This document shows positions 27,995 through 37,852 of a DNA stretch of 64,000 nucleotides, piece by piece. Made by a program: the position numbers and the translations under genes. The notes under the pieces are model-generated. The model was given only the letters and a program-made list of their open reading frames with translations, was not told where the DNA came from and searched no databases. The DNA is from Phytohabitans suffuscus (lineage in GTDB: Bacteria; Actinomycetota; Actinomycetes; Mycobacteriales; Micromonosporaceae), in the NCBI RefSeq assembly GCF_011764565.1, contig NZ_AP022871.1, forward strand, positions 2,232,001 through 2,296,000. Reading direction: 5' to 3'. Each line of letters opens with the position of its first letter. Positions within the stretch are counted from its first letter, which is position 1.

Positions 27995-28816
27995 TCAGCG
28001 CTTCGCGAGCGCGTTGCGTGTGTCGGTGAGCCGGCGCAGGACAGTGCCGTCGTACAGGTCGGAGCCGACCCGCACGCTCATCCCGCCGAGGATCTCCGGC
28101 CGCACAAGCTGCTTGACGGAGATCTCTCGACCGTACAGTTCGCCGAGCTTCGCGCCCAGCCGGCGCTCCTCCTCGTCGGTCAGCGGGGCGGCCACGGTGA
28201 CGTACGCCACCTGGCGGTCCCGCCGGTCCGCGGCCAGCTCGACCAGCCGGGTCAGCGAACTCTCGAACGAGCGCCCGCCGAAGGCGGTCAGAGCCACCTC
28301 GACCAGCCGGACGGTCACCGGCTTGGCGGTGCCTTCGAGCAGCGAGCGAACCAGCGTGGCCCGCTGTGCCGCCGGCGCGACGACGTCGCCCAGCGCACCG
28401 GCGAGGGCCGGGTTGGCGGAGACCACCTGCGCGAAGCGGAACAGCTCGTCTTCCACCTCGCCGAGGTCGCCGGCCCGGTCGGCGCTGGCCAGCAGCGCCT
28501 CCACGCCGAGACGCTCGGTCGCGTCGAGCAGTTCGGACGGCGCCGACCACCGTCCGGCCACGAGCGCGCCGACCATCTCGACCGCCGGCTTGCCGACCTT
28601 GTTGGCGAGCAGCCCGGACAGCAGCCCCTGGCGGTCTTCACCGCTGCGGGCCGGATCGGACAGCGCCCGGCGCAGCCGCGGCTCGCGCCGCAGCAGGTCG
28701 GCGATGGCGAGCACGTCGCCGGCGGTGCCGACGACAGTCTGCGGGTTGGCCCGGCGGGCGTGCGCCTCCAGCCGCTCGGCGGCGGCGGAGTACGACTCCC
28801 GGCTCGCTACCTGCAT
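27995..28816 (-). CDS. atpH: ATP synthase delta subunit
   Basis: A 273-aa delta subunit, long as is usual in actinobacteria. It begins with ATG overlapping the atpF stop (TGATG). The N-terminal domain has [16 protein letters not shown] and [20 protein letters not shown]. The C-terminal strand-helix region ([22 protein letters not shown], then [20 protein letters not shown], then [17 protein letters not shown]) is the conserved signature. It clamps the peripheral stalk (b subunits) to the top of F1. Confidence 0.94.
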   Translation of the reverse strand: MQVASRESYSAAAERLEAHARRANPQTVVGTAGDVLAIADLLRREPRLRRALSDPARSGEDRQGLLSGLLANKVGKPAVEMVGALVAGRWSAPSELLDATERLGVEALLASADRAGDLGEVEDELFRFAQVVSANPALAGALGDVVAPAAQRATLVRSLLEGTAKPVTVRLVEVALTAFGGRSFESSLTRLVELAADRRDRQVAYVTVAAPLTDEEERRLGAKLGELYGREISVKQLVRPEILGGMSVRVGSDLYDGTVLRRLTDTRNALAKR

Positions 28817-29352
28817 CAGCGGGCCCCGGTGCTCTCTAGGTCGGTCAGGAACCGCTCGACCGTGCCCTTGCGCCGCGCCTCGTCGGCCAGCGACTCACCC
28901 ACGATCTTGCCGGCGAGGTCGACGGCGAGCGTGCCCACCTCGGTCCGCAGCTCACGGACGATCGTCGCCCGCTCGGCCGCGAGCTGCTCCTTGCCGGCCG
29001 CGATGATGCGGTCGGACTCCTCCCGCGCCTTGGCCAGGACGTCCTGCCGGATGCCCTCGGCGTCGGCACGCGCGTCGTCCCGGATGCGGGCGGCGTCGGT
29101 GCGAGCCTCGGCCAGCTGCGCGCGGTACTGCTCCAGCAGCTGGTTTGCCTCGGCCTGCGCCGCCTCGGCCCGCTTGATGCCACCCTCGATGGCCTCGACC
29201 CGCGCCTGGAACGTCTGCTCCATACGCGGAAAGACGAACTTCATCAGCACGTAGCAAAGCAGCGCGAAGGCGACCGTGCCGACCACGATCTCCTGCCACA
29301 GCGGGATGATCGGGTTGTGCTCCGCGCCTCCCTCGGCGGCGAATAAGTACAT
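28816..29352 (-). CDS. atpF: ATP synthase b subunit
   Basis: A 178-aa subunit with one membrane helix near the N-terminus (about residues 22-42, IVVGTVAFALLCYVLMKFVF) followed by a long Glu/Ala/Arg-rich helix (AIEGGIKRAEAAQAEANQLL, then YRAQLAEARTDAARIRDDARA) that forms the dimeric peripheral stalk. The start ATG has a good GGAGG. The gene lies between atpE and atpH, in the normal order. Confidence 0.94.
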   Translation of the reverse strand: MYLFAAEGGAEHNPIIPLWQEIVVGTVAFALLCYVLMKFVFPRMEQTFQARVEAIEGGIKRAEAAQAEANQLLEQYRAQLAEARTDAARIRDDARADAEGIRQDVLAKAREESDRIIAAGKEQLAAERATIVRELRTEVGTLAVDLAGKIVGESLADEARRKGTVERFLTDLESTGAR

Positions 29353-29375
29353 CGGAACCTCCGGTCGGAAGGCTG

Positions 29376-29618
<243 letters not shown>

Positions 29619-29666
29619 TTAACGCGGCGTGATGATCACGCGCGGGACGACGGAACTTGAGAGATC

Positions 29667-30443
29667 TCAGTGCTCTTCGGCGAGCGCGCCCTGGACGTAG
29701 CTGGCGGTCAGAACGGTGAACACGTACGCCTGCAGGACGATGACCATCGCCTCCAGGAACGTCAGCGCGATCGCCATGAGCCAGGACAGGACCGACACCG
29801 GCGCGAGCCAGGCGTTCGAGTTCAGCATCACGAATCCGCCGAGCGTGAACACCAGCAGGATCATGTGGCCCGCGAACATGTTCGCGAAGAGCCGGACCGC
29901 CAGCGTGAAGGGCCGGAAGATGAACGTGGACATGAACTCGATCGGGATCAGGATCGGCAGGATGAACCAGGGCGCCGGCGGCACGAGCGAGTTCTTCATG
30001 TACTTCGCGAAGCCGTGCTGGCGGATGCCGATGTAGTTGAAGAGCGCCCAGCTGATGACCGCCAGAACCGCGGGAAACGCGATGTGGGAGTTGGGCGAGA
30101 GCTGGATGCCCGGCACGATGCCGAAAAGGTTTGTCAGCAGCACGAAGCAGAAGAGCGTCGTCAGGTACGGCGCGAACCGCACGCCGTCATGCCCGATCAG
30201 GTCCTTGGCGACGCTGTTGCGCACGAATCCGTAGATGGACTCGGCGATCCACTGGCGCTTGGTCGGCACGAGCTTCGGGTCACGGTAGGTGACCAGGAAG
30301 AAGATGATGAGGGCCGCGACCGCCACCCACACCAGAAGCGTGACCTTGGTGAACCAGGGATCGGTCCCGGCGACGATCGGCGGCAGGTAGAAGTCCTCGA
30401 CGCTCGGCGGCCACGGGACCTCCGCCGCAAGACTGCTGCTCAC
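29667..30443 (-). CDS. atpB: ATP synthase a subunit
   Basis: A 258-aa stator subunit that forms the proton half-channels. Hydrophobic segments lie at about residues 32-50, 93-112, 122-140, 160-182, 193-213 and 218-245. The conserved LAVRLFANMFAGHMIL (with the essential Arg) and the last helix FLEAMVIVLQAYVFTVLTASY are present. The start is GTG at 30443. A 140-bp spacer separates it from the AtpI/AtpZ-like gene upstream. Confidence 0.95.
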   Translation of the reverse strand: MSSSLAAEVPWPPSVEDFYLPPIVAGTDPWFTKVTLLVWVAVAALIIFFLVTYRDPKLVPTKRQWIAESIYGFVRNSVAKDLIGHDGVRFAPYLTTLFCFVLLTNLFGIVPGIQLSPNSHIAFPAVLAVISWALFNYIGIRQHGFAKYMKNSLVPPAPWFILPILIPIEFMSTFIFRPFTLAVRLFANMFAGHMILLVFTLGGFVMLNSNAWLAPVSVLSWLMAIALTFLEAMVIVLQAYVFTVLTASYVQGALAEEH

Positions 30444-30455
30444 AGTGCCTCCGAG

Positions 30456-30568
30456 TTCGCTCGCTCACGCGGCGCCGAAGGCGACGTATTCCTCCGCCAC
30501 CCCGAAACCCCGACTCCGTCGGCGGGACGGCTCCGTCCAGACGCCGCCGCGCCAGCTCGCTCGCTCAC
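30456..30568. repeat. Direct repeat in the spacer upstream of atpB
   Basis: AGTTCGCTCGCTCAC (30456-30470) and AGCTCGCTCGCTCAC (30554-30568) match at 14 of 15 positions and are 83 bp apart, inside the 140-bp spacer between the atpI/Z-like gene and atpB. No gene or hairpin of note lies between them. Possible remnants of an insertion or regulatory repeats; no firm interpretation. Confidence 0.4.
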
Positions 30569-30583
30569 TGAGCCTGCCCTCCT

Positions 30584-30813
30584 CTAGACGCCTAGCCGGC
30601 GAATCACCAGGTAGATGCCCCGGCCGCGCCGACCACCGCTCCGATCCCGATCGGCACTCCGCCGAGATCGAACCAACGGTCGACCAGCCAACCGATGAAG
30701 CCCCACACCGCGATGCCCGCGATGAGGTAACTGATCGCCACCCACCCCTGCCCGGCGCCGCCGCCGGCAGGAGGTTGGGGGATTTGGTCACCGGCCATGA
30801 CGCGCCGAACCAT
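30584..30813 (-). CDS. AtpZ/AtpI-like small membrane protein, apparent 1-base frameshift
   Basis: The visible N-terminal part has one membrane helix, GWVAISYLIAGIAVWGFIGW, then LVDRWFDLGGVPIGIGAVVGAAG, the pattern of AtpZ/AtpI-type Mg2+ transport or c-ring assembly proteins. The frame then stops early (ASTW and stop). One more C in the run at 30618-30621 (minus-strand G4, five expected) restores GGIYLVIRRLGV and a stop at 30584, the usual second helix and end of this family. The start could be ATG 30813 or ATG 30798. Restored length is 76 aa. It lies at the head of the atp operon. Confidence 0.75.
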
Positions 30814-31008
30814 ATCAGGGAGGGGATTTGAGGGTGCGACTCACCCCCCACGCAAGAGCCTTGTGCGGGCCGCTGAGAGACTGGAGTCGCCTGTGCCCGT
30901 ACGCTACTCCTCATCGGCGAGTCCGGTCGCCCGCCGTTCGCCGGGTGTTCGCCAAATGCATGAGACGCCCGTCACTCCACAGTCGCGCCTCGATGCACGC
31001 CCCGATGA
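30814..31008. promoter_or_regulatory. Spacer likely to hold the atp operon promoter
   Basis: This 195-bp gap between the AtpI-like gene and the AtpZ-like gene is the longest in the operon before atpB, so a promoter for the structural atp genes is expected here. I could not pick a convincing -10/-35 pair by eye. A short inverted repeat (GGGTG and CACCC around 30833-30846) is present. Confidence 0.3.
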
Positions 31009-31461
31009 TCAGTCGCCGGCGGGCTTGCCGCCTCGCAGTCGCGGCCAGACCCGGGTGAGCCACCAGATGTGCACGCCGGTCCATACGACGATCCCCGCGG
31101 CCACGCCCCACCCGAAGGGCACCAGGCCGGCCCAGTCGCTGGCGCCGGCCAGGATCATCACGCTGCCGAGCATGCTGTACTTCATCACGTAGAGCCCGAC
31201 CCCGAAGGGCAGCACGAGCCTCGGGTTCTGCTTGTCGGCCCAGGCGAGCACCACTGTGGACAGTGTGAAGCTGGCGCTGGGCAGCGCGACCCCGACGGCC
31301 GCGCCGAGCGCGCCGGCACCGCCCCGGGTCAGCCCGCCGACCACCGCACCGACCGCGATGGCCACCGCGCTGGCCACCAGCAGCGTGGGCAGATGGCGCA
31401 GCCGCCAGCGCCCGTCGTCGTCGGCCACCGCCGGGGGCGCGGCCTGCTCCTGCGCCGTCAT
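31009..31461 (-). CDS. ATP synthase protein I-like membrane protein
   Basis: A 150-aa protein with four hydrophobic segments (about residues 30-50, 57-77, 88-108 and 112-132), the topology of AtpI-like proteins encoded ahead of atp[19 protein letters not shown] and [17 protein letters not shown] fit the actinobacterial type. Its ATG overlaps the glyA stop (ATGA). AtpI is thought to assist c-ring assembly; it is not part of the finished enzyme. Confidence 0.78.
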   Translation of the reverse strand: MTAQEQAAPPAVADDDGRWRLRHLPTLLVASAVAIAVGAVVGGLTRGGAGALGAAVGVALPSASFTLSTVVLAWADKQNPRLVLPFGVGLYVMKYSMLGSVMILAGASDWAGLVPFGWGVAAGIVVWTGVHIWWLTRVWPRLRGGKPAGD

Positions 31462-32725
31462 CGGGGGTACGCCTGGAATGCCTGGACCAGCTCGGTCACC
31501 TCGGTGCGCACTTCGTCGAGCGCCCGCTCCCCCGAGACCGGGTCGGTGCGCACCGCCTTGGCGATCAGCCCGGCGATCTGCCGCATCTCCGCCTCCCGCA
31601 TGCCCTGGGTGGTCACGCTCGGCGTGCCTACCCGGATCCCGGAGGCGACCATCGGCTTCTGCGGGTCGTACGGGATCGCGTTCTTGTTGAGTGTGATCGC
31701 CGCGGCGTCGCACCGCTGCTCCGCCTCCCGCCCGGTGACGCCCAGGTCACGCAGGTCGATCAGCGCCAGGTGGGTGTCGGTGCCACCGGAGACCGGGCGC
31801 ATCCCCTCGGCGGCCAGCCCGGCGGCGAGCGCCTGCGCGTTCCTGACCACCTGTGCCGCGTACCCCTGGAACTCGGGCAGCGACGCCTCGCGGAGGGCGA
31901 CCGCCTTCGCGGCGACGGCGTGCATCAGCGGCCCGCCCTGGGTGAAGGGGAAGACGGCCTTGTCGATCCGCTCGGCCAGCCCTTCGCGGCAAAGGATCAT
32001 GCCGCCGCGCGGGCCGCGTAGCACTTTGTGGGTGGTGAAGGTCACCACGTCGGCGTGCGGCACCGGCGAGGGGAGCGCCCGGCCCGCGACGAGCCCGATG
32101 AAGTGTGCGGCGTCGACCAGCAGGTAGGCACCGACCTCGTCGGCGATCTCGCGGAACCGGGCGAAGTCGATGAGCCGTGGGTAGGCCGTCGCGCCGCAGA
32201 TAATCATTTTGGGGCGATGGGCCACCGCCAACTCGCGCACCTCGTCGTAGTCGATCAGCTCGTCGTCCTTGCGGACCGTGTAGCCGACCGGGGCGAACCA
32301 CTTGCCGGAGAAGTTGACCCGGCTGCCGTGGGTGAGGTGGCCGCCGTGCGGCAGGTCCATGGCGAGCACGGTGTCGCCGGGCTGGAGCAGCGCCGCGTAC
32401 GCCGCGAGGTTGGCGCTCGCCCCGCTGTGCGGCTGGAGGTTGGCGTGCTCGGCGCCGAACAGCTCCTTGGCCCGCGCGATGCCGATCTCCTCCGCCTTGT
32501 CGACCTCGGCGCAGCCGCCGTAGTAGCGCCGCCCGGGGTACCCCTCGGCGTACTTGTTGGTGAGCGTGGAGCCGAGCGCGGCGAGCACCGCGGGCGAGGT
32601 CAGGTTTTCGCTCGCGATGAGCTGGAGCCCACCGCGCACCCGGTCAAGCTCGCCGAGCACCACCGCGGCGATCTCCGGGTCGGTGGCCTCGAGCGCGGCG
32701 AAGTCGGGCCCCAGAAGGTCGTCAT
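31458..32725 (-). CDS. glyA: Serine hydroxymethyltransferase, apparent 1-base frameshift near the start
   Basis: PLP enzyme making glycine and methylene-tetrahydrofolate from serine. From residue ~28 on the frame is intact: [50 protein letters not shown], and the PLP-lysine segment [14 protein letters not shown]. No good start exists in that frame, but an ATG at 32725 begins MTTFWGP in another frame. One added base at 32706-32712 joins it to [20 protein letters not shown], the canonical N-terminus, giving 422 aa. The deletion is best explained as a sequence error. Confidence 0.9.
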
Positions 32726-32784
32726 CGACGCAGTTTATTCAGGTCCGGGCCGGCTGAGCTGGCCGGCGCTCCTCGGGCCGCATG

Positions 32785-34910
32785 TCATCGGCCCCGCGGC
32801 CCGTCCGCGCCGAAGGCGGCGCCGGCACCGGGTGGGGCGAAGTCGCGCCGTGGCTCGCCGGAGAGCGCCGATGCCATGGTCCGGGCCACCGCGGCGATCA
32901 CGTCCCGCTGTACCGCCGAACCGACGTGGTCCCGCGGGTCGTCCGGGTTGGCGGCGATCGAGGCGACCGCGAGCTGCGGGGTGAAGCCGACGAACGACTC
33001 GGTCGAGGCGTCCTCCGAGCTGCCGGTCTTGCCGGCGACCGGCCGCCCGCCCAGGATCCGCGACACCTGCTCGGCGGTACCGCCGTCGCAGCGGCCGTAC
33101 GCGGACTGGTCACCCACCGGGCAGCGGGCCGCGTCGGTGGCCGCGCTGGCCACGTCCTCGCTGATCACCCGCTCACAGGTCGGGTCGCCGGCGGCCACCT
33201 TCCGCCCGGACGGGTCGGTGATCGACAGCACCGGGAGGGGCTGGCAGTGCATGCCCCGGCGGCCACGGTCGCGTACGCGTTGGCCAGGTCGAGCGGCGTC
33301 GTGGCCGTCACGCCCAGCGTGAACGAGCCCCAGCCGGCCGCGTTCTCCCGGGCGAACCTCGCGTCGCTCTCCGCCCGGAACGTGATGCCCAGCCGCTGCG
33401 CCATCCCGACCACCTTGTCGGCGCCGACCTGCTGCTCCAGCCAGACGAAGTACGTGTTGACCGAGCGCCCGAAGCCGGTCCACATCGTGCGGTAGCCGTC
33501 CATCCACGACGGGTTCGCGTTTCGCGGGCACCACCTGCCGTCGCAGCTGCCCGCACCGCTGGCCGGGTACTCGGACACGAAGCGGGACGGCGCGTCGAAC
33601 CCGGTGTCCAGGCTCCAGCCGGCCTCCAGCGCGGCCAGCATCGTGAACAGCTTGAACGTCGAGCCGGCCTGGTAGCCGTCGATCGCGCCGCCGCCGGCCA
33701 CGAGCTGGTTGGTGGTGTCGTCGAGGCTGTAGTGGCGGTTGACCGCCAACGCGAGCACCCGTCCGGTGCCCGGCTGCACGACGGCCATCGGCGCCGCGCG
33801 GTCGTTGCCGTACCCGTACACCTCGAGCACGTTGCGCTGGGCGGCCTTCTGGATGTCCGGGTCGAGCGAGGTGACCACGCTGTATCCGCCCTGGAGCAGG
33901 TTGCGCTCCCGCTCCTGCGGCGTCGCGCCGAACTCGGGCTGGGCCATCCACCACTGCTTCACGTAGTCGCAGAAGAAGCCCCAGGTGTCGTCGGTCGCCG
34001 CGGTGCACCCGCTGGGCAGCTCGGTGGGCTTGAGGCGCAGCGGCTCGGCCTTGGCCCCGGCGGCCTGGGCGGCGGTGATCTTCCCGGTGCGGGCCATCGA
34101 GTCCAGCACGTACGCCCGGCGCTCCAGCGCCCGGTCCTTGTCACCGCCGATCGGGCTGTACGCGTCGGGCGACTGCACCAGGCCGGCGAGCAGGGCCGCC
34201 TCGGCCAGCGTCAGCTTCGCCGGCTCCTTGCCGAAGTAGCGCTCGCTGGCCGCGGCGACCCCGTACGCGCCGGCGCCGAAGTAGGCGATGTTCAGGTACC
34301 GGCTGAGGATCTCCTCCTTCGACAGCTCCTGTTCGAGCGCGACCGCGTACCGCATCTCCTGGAGCTTGCGGCCGGCGGTGTCGGCGGTGGCCTCCTCGCG
34401 CTGCTGCGGGGTGAGGTCGGGGTCGGTCTTGAGCACGTTCCGGACGTACTGCATGGTCAGCGTCGAGGCGCCCTGCTCCACCCGGCCGCCGCTGCCGTTG
34501 GCCACGAACGCGCGGATGACGCTGCGGACGTCGACCCCGCCGTGCTCGAAGAAGCGGGCGTCCTCGGCCGCCACGATCGCCTGCCACATGACGGGCGCCA
34601 CCTCGTCCAGCGGTACGTCCCGGCGGTTGACGTCGTAGAACGTGGTGATCAGGGTCTTGCCGTCGTTGGCGTAGAGGTACGAACGCTGCGCCGGTTGTGG
34701 TGTCCGCAGGTCGCTCGGCAGGTCGACGAACGCGTCGCTGGCCGACTTGGCGGTCAGTGCGAGCAGCGCGTTCGCGGGGAAGACGGCCGCGGCCAGGGCC
34801 ACGCCGGCGAGCACACCGCAGAGGACCAGGCTCAGCAGCTTGGCGAGCAGAGACCGGCGCGGCAGGGACCGGCCCGGCGCAGGCCGGCGTGGCAGAGGGC
34901 GGACACGCAC
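32785..34910 (-). CDS. Class A penicillin-binding protein, apparent 1-base frameshift
   Basis: A bifunctional peptidoglycan synthase of 708 aa once restored. It has an N-terminal membrane helix (about 22-45) and a GT51 glycosyltransferase domain (AAEDARFFEHGGVDVRSVIRA with the catalytic Glu; QGASTLTMQYVRN; YLNIAYFGAGAYGV). The transpeptidase has its nucleophile motif in GSTFKLFTML (STFK) and SVN in FGRSVNTYFVW. The frame breaks at AYATVAAG. The next frame resumes as GMHCQPLPVLSITDPSG and carries the third motif, KTG, in RPVAGKTGSSED. The missing base lies around 33254-33259. The gene sits between the LPMO gene and glyA, where actinobacteria usually have wecA-like genes. Confidence 0.9.
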
Positions 34911-35011
34911 CTGGTAAGACTTGCCGGCACCGGCCCGCCTCGACCAGGTCTGAGCAGGATTGCCAGCGAACTCTCAGCCCCGGACTCGGCCCCGAACTCA
35001 GGCCCGGACGC

Positions 35012-35851
35012 TCAGCCCCGCTTTCGCCTCAGCAGCACCGCGTAGAGGGAGCCGAGAAGCACGATGACCGCGGCGCCGCCGCCGATCAGCGGGAGCGTGC
35101 TCGTGATGGACACGGGCTCGGGGCCCGCGAGCCGCTCGGGCGCCGGCTCTCCGGTCGCCGGCGGTGCCGCCCCGGTGGCCGGGGCCACGGCCTGCTCCGG
35201 CGCCGGCTCGGTGGCGTTCGCCGGCTTGGCGGCGGGGTTGCTGAAGATCACATCCGAGCACGAGTAGTACGTGTCCGGTGTGCTGGAATTTTGCCAGATC
35301 GTGTAGATCAGGTGCCGCCCGCTCTTGTTCGCGGGAAGGATGCCTTTCATCCGGTACGCGCCGTCGCGGAAAGCCGGGTCGGTGGCCGACAGGAACGGCT
35401 CGCTCTCCAGGTCGGACCAGGCCAGCGGCGTTTCGGGGTCGTAGCCGTCGCGGGTGACGTACAGCTTGAAGCTGCCCTCGTGCCGGATCGTGCCCGCGTA
35501 CGAGAACGCGAAGCTCGCCCCCGCCGTCAGCCGCGTCGCCGACCAGTCCGCGCGGGCCAGGTCGAGCCCGGCGTACCGGTCGATGCCCGCGCTGCACAGC
35601 TTGCCGTCCGGGATCACCTCGCGGTCCCGCCCGTCGATGCCCGGCAAGCGCAGGTTGTCCCAGTCTGTCCACCGCTGGCGGCCACTCTCCGCGAGGGCCG
35701 CCCGGCACGCCGCCGAGCCCGCGCTCGATCCCTCGGTGCCGCACGCGGCGAGCCGGCTGACCGGGCTCGTCAACGCGCCGTGCGCCTGGGCCGGTGCGGG
35801 AGCCGCCAGGACCACGAGCGCGGCCGCGGCGAGCGCGTAGAGCACCTTCAC
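35012..35851 (-). CDS. AA10 lytic polysaccharide monooxygenase with C-terminal membrane anchor
   Basis: A copper enzyme for oxidative cleavage of chitin or cellulose. GTG 35851 gives a signal peptide, VKVLYALAAAALVVLAAP, cut after AQA so that the mature protein starts with the copper-binding His (HGALTSPVSR). The second ligand is in TIRHEGSFKLYVTRDG, and HLIYTIWQNS...TYYSCSDV is the conserved end of the domain; the axial residue appears to be Tyr rather than Phe. A TTG at 35887 would extend the N-terminus. After about residue 200 comes a Pro/Ala/Glu linker, then a membrane helix (PLIGGGAAVIVLLGSLYAVL) and RRKRG. This implies surface tethering rather than release. No carbohydrate-binding module is seen. 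Confidence 0.88.
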   Translation of the reverse strand: MKVLYALAAAALVVLAAPAPAQAHGALTSPVSRLAACGTEGSSAGSAACRAALAESGRQRWTDWDNLRLPGIDGRDREVIPDGKLCSAGIDRYAGLDLARADWSATRLTAGASFAFSYAGTIRHEGSFKLYVTRDGYDPETPLAWSDLESEPFLSATDPAFRDGAYRMKGILPANKSGRHLIYTIWQNSSTPDTYYSCSDVIFSNPAAKPANATEPAPEQAVAPATGAAPPATGEPAPERLAGPEPVSITSTLPLIGGGAAVIVLLGSLYAVLLRRKRG

Positions 35852-35876
35852 AGGCTGGGGTACGTAACCGGCCGCC

Positions 35877-36533
35877 CTAGCGTTCAAGCGCGGCGGCCAT
35901 GTCCTCGGTGGTGATCGGCCCCTGGCGGAGCACCTCGGGCACCTGGCCGATGAGGCGGACCAGCGTCGACGCGGCCGTGTAGCGCACCGCCGCCTTGTCT
36001 TCGACCACCGGTACGTCGCGCAGGTCGCCCCAGGGCAGCTCGTCGAGCAGGTCGCGGTCGAACGGGCGGGTCTCCTCGCCTGCGCGGTTGAGGCTCGTGG
36101 CGGTGACCGGCGCGTCGAGCGTGGCGATCACCTGGAGCGTGGCCGGGTGGTCCGGCACCCGGATCCCCACCGTCCCGCCCAGCGTCACCATCTCGTCGGG
36201 CAGCGCGCCGGTCTGCGGCACCACCACGGTCAGCGGCCCCGGCGTGAACTCGCCCACCAGCTGCCGCGCCGGCGACGACAGCACCGCGTAGCGGGCGGCC
36301 ATGCCGAGCGAGGCGCAGGCCACGTGCATGGCGTGCGCGTAGTCGCGCTCCTTGACGTCGAACGCGGCCCGCAGCGCCGGCAGCGACGTGGCCAGGGCGG
36401 CGAGCATGTATCCGGTCTCGGTGGGGAGCACGGCGAGGCCGCCGTCGCGCAGGCGCCCGGCCACCAGCTCCGCGTCGCCGAGGCGGAGCAGCCCGGAGTG
36501 CGCGGACGGCGCCAGGAACTGGAAGCGGCTCAC
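35877..36533 (-). CDS. YrdC/Sua5-domain protein, second paralog
   Basis: A 218-aa protein starting with GTG that overlaps the stop of the phosphatase gene (GTGA). The YrdC fold is visible: LRDGGLAVLPTETGYMLAAL in place of the usual PTDTVYGL, FTPGPLTVVVPQTGALP in place of the W-P-G-x-L-T loop, VGIRVPDHPATLQVI and APVTATSLNRAGEETRPFD. Several conserved residues differ from true threonylcarbamoyl-AMP synthases, so the function may be different from tRNA t6A synthesis. It lies two genes downstream of the canonical sua5. Confidence 0.75.
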   Translation of the reverse strand: MSRFQFLAPSAHSGLLRLGDAELVAGRLRDGGLAVLPTETGYMLAALATSLPALRAAFDVKERDYAHAMHVACASLGMAARYAVLSSPARQLVGEFTPGPLTVVVPQTGALPDEMVTLGGTVGIRVPDHPATLQVIATLDAPVTATSLNRAGEETRPFDRDLLDELPWGDLRDVPVVEDKAAVRYTAASTLVRLIGQVPEVLRQGPITTEDMAAALER

Positions 36534-37150
36534 ACCGCCGCCTCCGGCATGAGCGCGCGGGCGAGCGGGTCGACGGTGTCTTCGATCTCGTCCGCCACCC
36601 GCGTGAACGCCTGGTCGCCGCGGCCCCACGGGTCGTCGAGGTCGTCGGAGGCCATCGGCGGCGCGCTGCCGCGGGCCGTGTGGACCGCCTCGACCAGGGC
36701 CACCCCGCGGGTGTAGACGGCGTCGGGCGTGGCCGCGGAGGCCGGCAGGGCGGACAGGTCGACGGTGCCGAGCAGCCGGCCGAACTCGCCCAGCACGAAC
36801 GTGCGCGCCGCCGCGTCGGGGCGCAGCGCCACCACGTACTCCTGCTGGTCCGCCGTTGCCGTGAGGACGAGGTCGGCGGCGTCGATGAGGTCCGAACGGA
36901 GCTTGCGCGCGACGAACCCGCCGGGGTCTCCCCCGCGGGCCCGCACCTGCCGCGCGGCCGGCGGGTTCATCTCCTCGCCGGCGTGCCAGCCGCCGGTGCC
37001 CGCGCTGTGGCTGTGCAGCATCTCCTCGGCCGGCGGCGTGGTGCCCGCCTTGGCCAGCCGCTCGCGCACCGCCTGGTCGAGCAGGCGCTCGGCCATGGGT
37101 GAGCGGCAGATGTTGCCCATGCACACGTGCAGGACCGTGAACGGGGGCAC
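36530..37150 (-). CDS. Low-molecular-weight protein tyrosine phosphatase
   Basis: A 206-aa protein. The catalytic loop C-x5-R is CMGNICRS near residue 10, and the general-acid Asp lies in DLDDPWGRGDQ near residue 172. GTG 37150 is 1 nt after the sua5 stop. A low-Mr phosphatase downstream of sua5 is conserved in Streptomyces and relatives. Substrates may include phosphotyrosine proteins or arginine-phosphate proteins (YwlE-like); the CMGNICRS loop has Ile where arginine phosphatases usually have Thr, so tyrosine is favoured. Confidence 0.85.
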   Translation of the reverse strand: MPPFTVLHVCMGNICRSPMAERLLDQAVRERLAKAGTTPPAEEMLHSHSAGTGGWHAGEEMNPPAARQVRARGGDPGGFVARKLRSDLIDAADLVLTATADQQEYVVALRPDAAARTFVLGEFGRLLGTVDLSALPASAATPDAVYTRGVALVEAVHTARGSAPPMASDDLDDPWGRGDQAFTRVADEIEDTVDPLARALMPEAAV

Positions 37151-37151
37151 C

Positions 37152-37852
37152 TCAGGACTCCACGTCCGGGCTCTGCTGGCTGGCGCTCCGCTCCTCGGAC
37201 CGGTGGTCGCCGTCGTCGGGGCCCACGATGTCGGGGACGACGTCGCGGATCTTTTCGAACGGGATCGCGCCGTTGCGCAGCACCCGCGGCACCTCGCCGG
37301 TCAGGTCGACGATCGAGCTGGGCTCGGGGTCGACCGAGGCACCCGCCTCCAGGTAGATCCGCACGGCGTACCCGAGCTGCTCGCGGGCCTCCTCGGCGGT
37401 CCTGGCCGCCGGCTGGCCGAGCTTGTTGGCCGACGAGACGGCCATCGGGCCGGTCTCCCGGAGCACCTCCAGCGCCACCGGGTGCAGCGGCATCCGCACC
37501 GCGACCGTGCCGCCGGTCTCGCCGAGGTCCCACTGGAGGCTCGGCGCGTGCTCCACGATGATCGTGAGCGCGCCCGGCCAGAACGCGTCGGCCAGGTCGC
37601 GCGCCAGCTTGGGCAGCATGAAGACGAGGCCGTCGAGCGTGTGGCGGGAGCCGACGAGCACCGGCGGGGGGCCTGCGGCTCGGGGCCCTTGGCGTCACGC
37701 AGAGCGGTCACCGCGTACGGGGTGAACGCGTCCGCGCCGATCCCGTACACCGTGTCGGTCGGGAGAACCACCAGCTCGCCGTTCTTGACCGCCTCGATCG
37801 CCGCGGCGATGCCTCGGTCGCGGTCGGCCACCAACCGGCAGTCGTAGAGCAT
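37152..37852 (-). CDS. sua5: Threonylcarbamoyl-AMP synthase, apparent 1-base frameshift
   Basis: Makes the threonylcarbamoyl adenylate used for t6A in ANN-decoding tRNAs. ATG 37852 overlaps the prmC stop. The frame contains NGELVVLPTDTVYGIGADAF, then breaks after LRDAKGPEPQAP. The next frame resumes as VLVGSRHTLDGLVFMLPKLA and holds FWPGALTIIVEHAP and TGGTVAVRMPLHPVALEVLR and MAVSSANKLGQPAA. The run at 37666-37671 has six G where seven are expected. Restored length is 233 aa. Genes on both sides overlap or abut it, typical of this conserved cluster. Confidence 0.9.
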
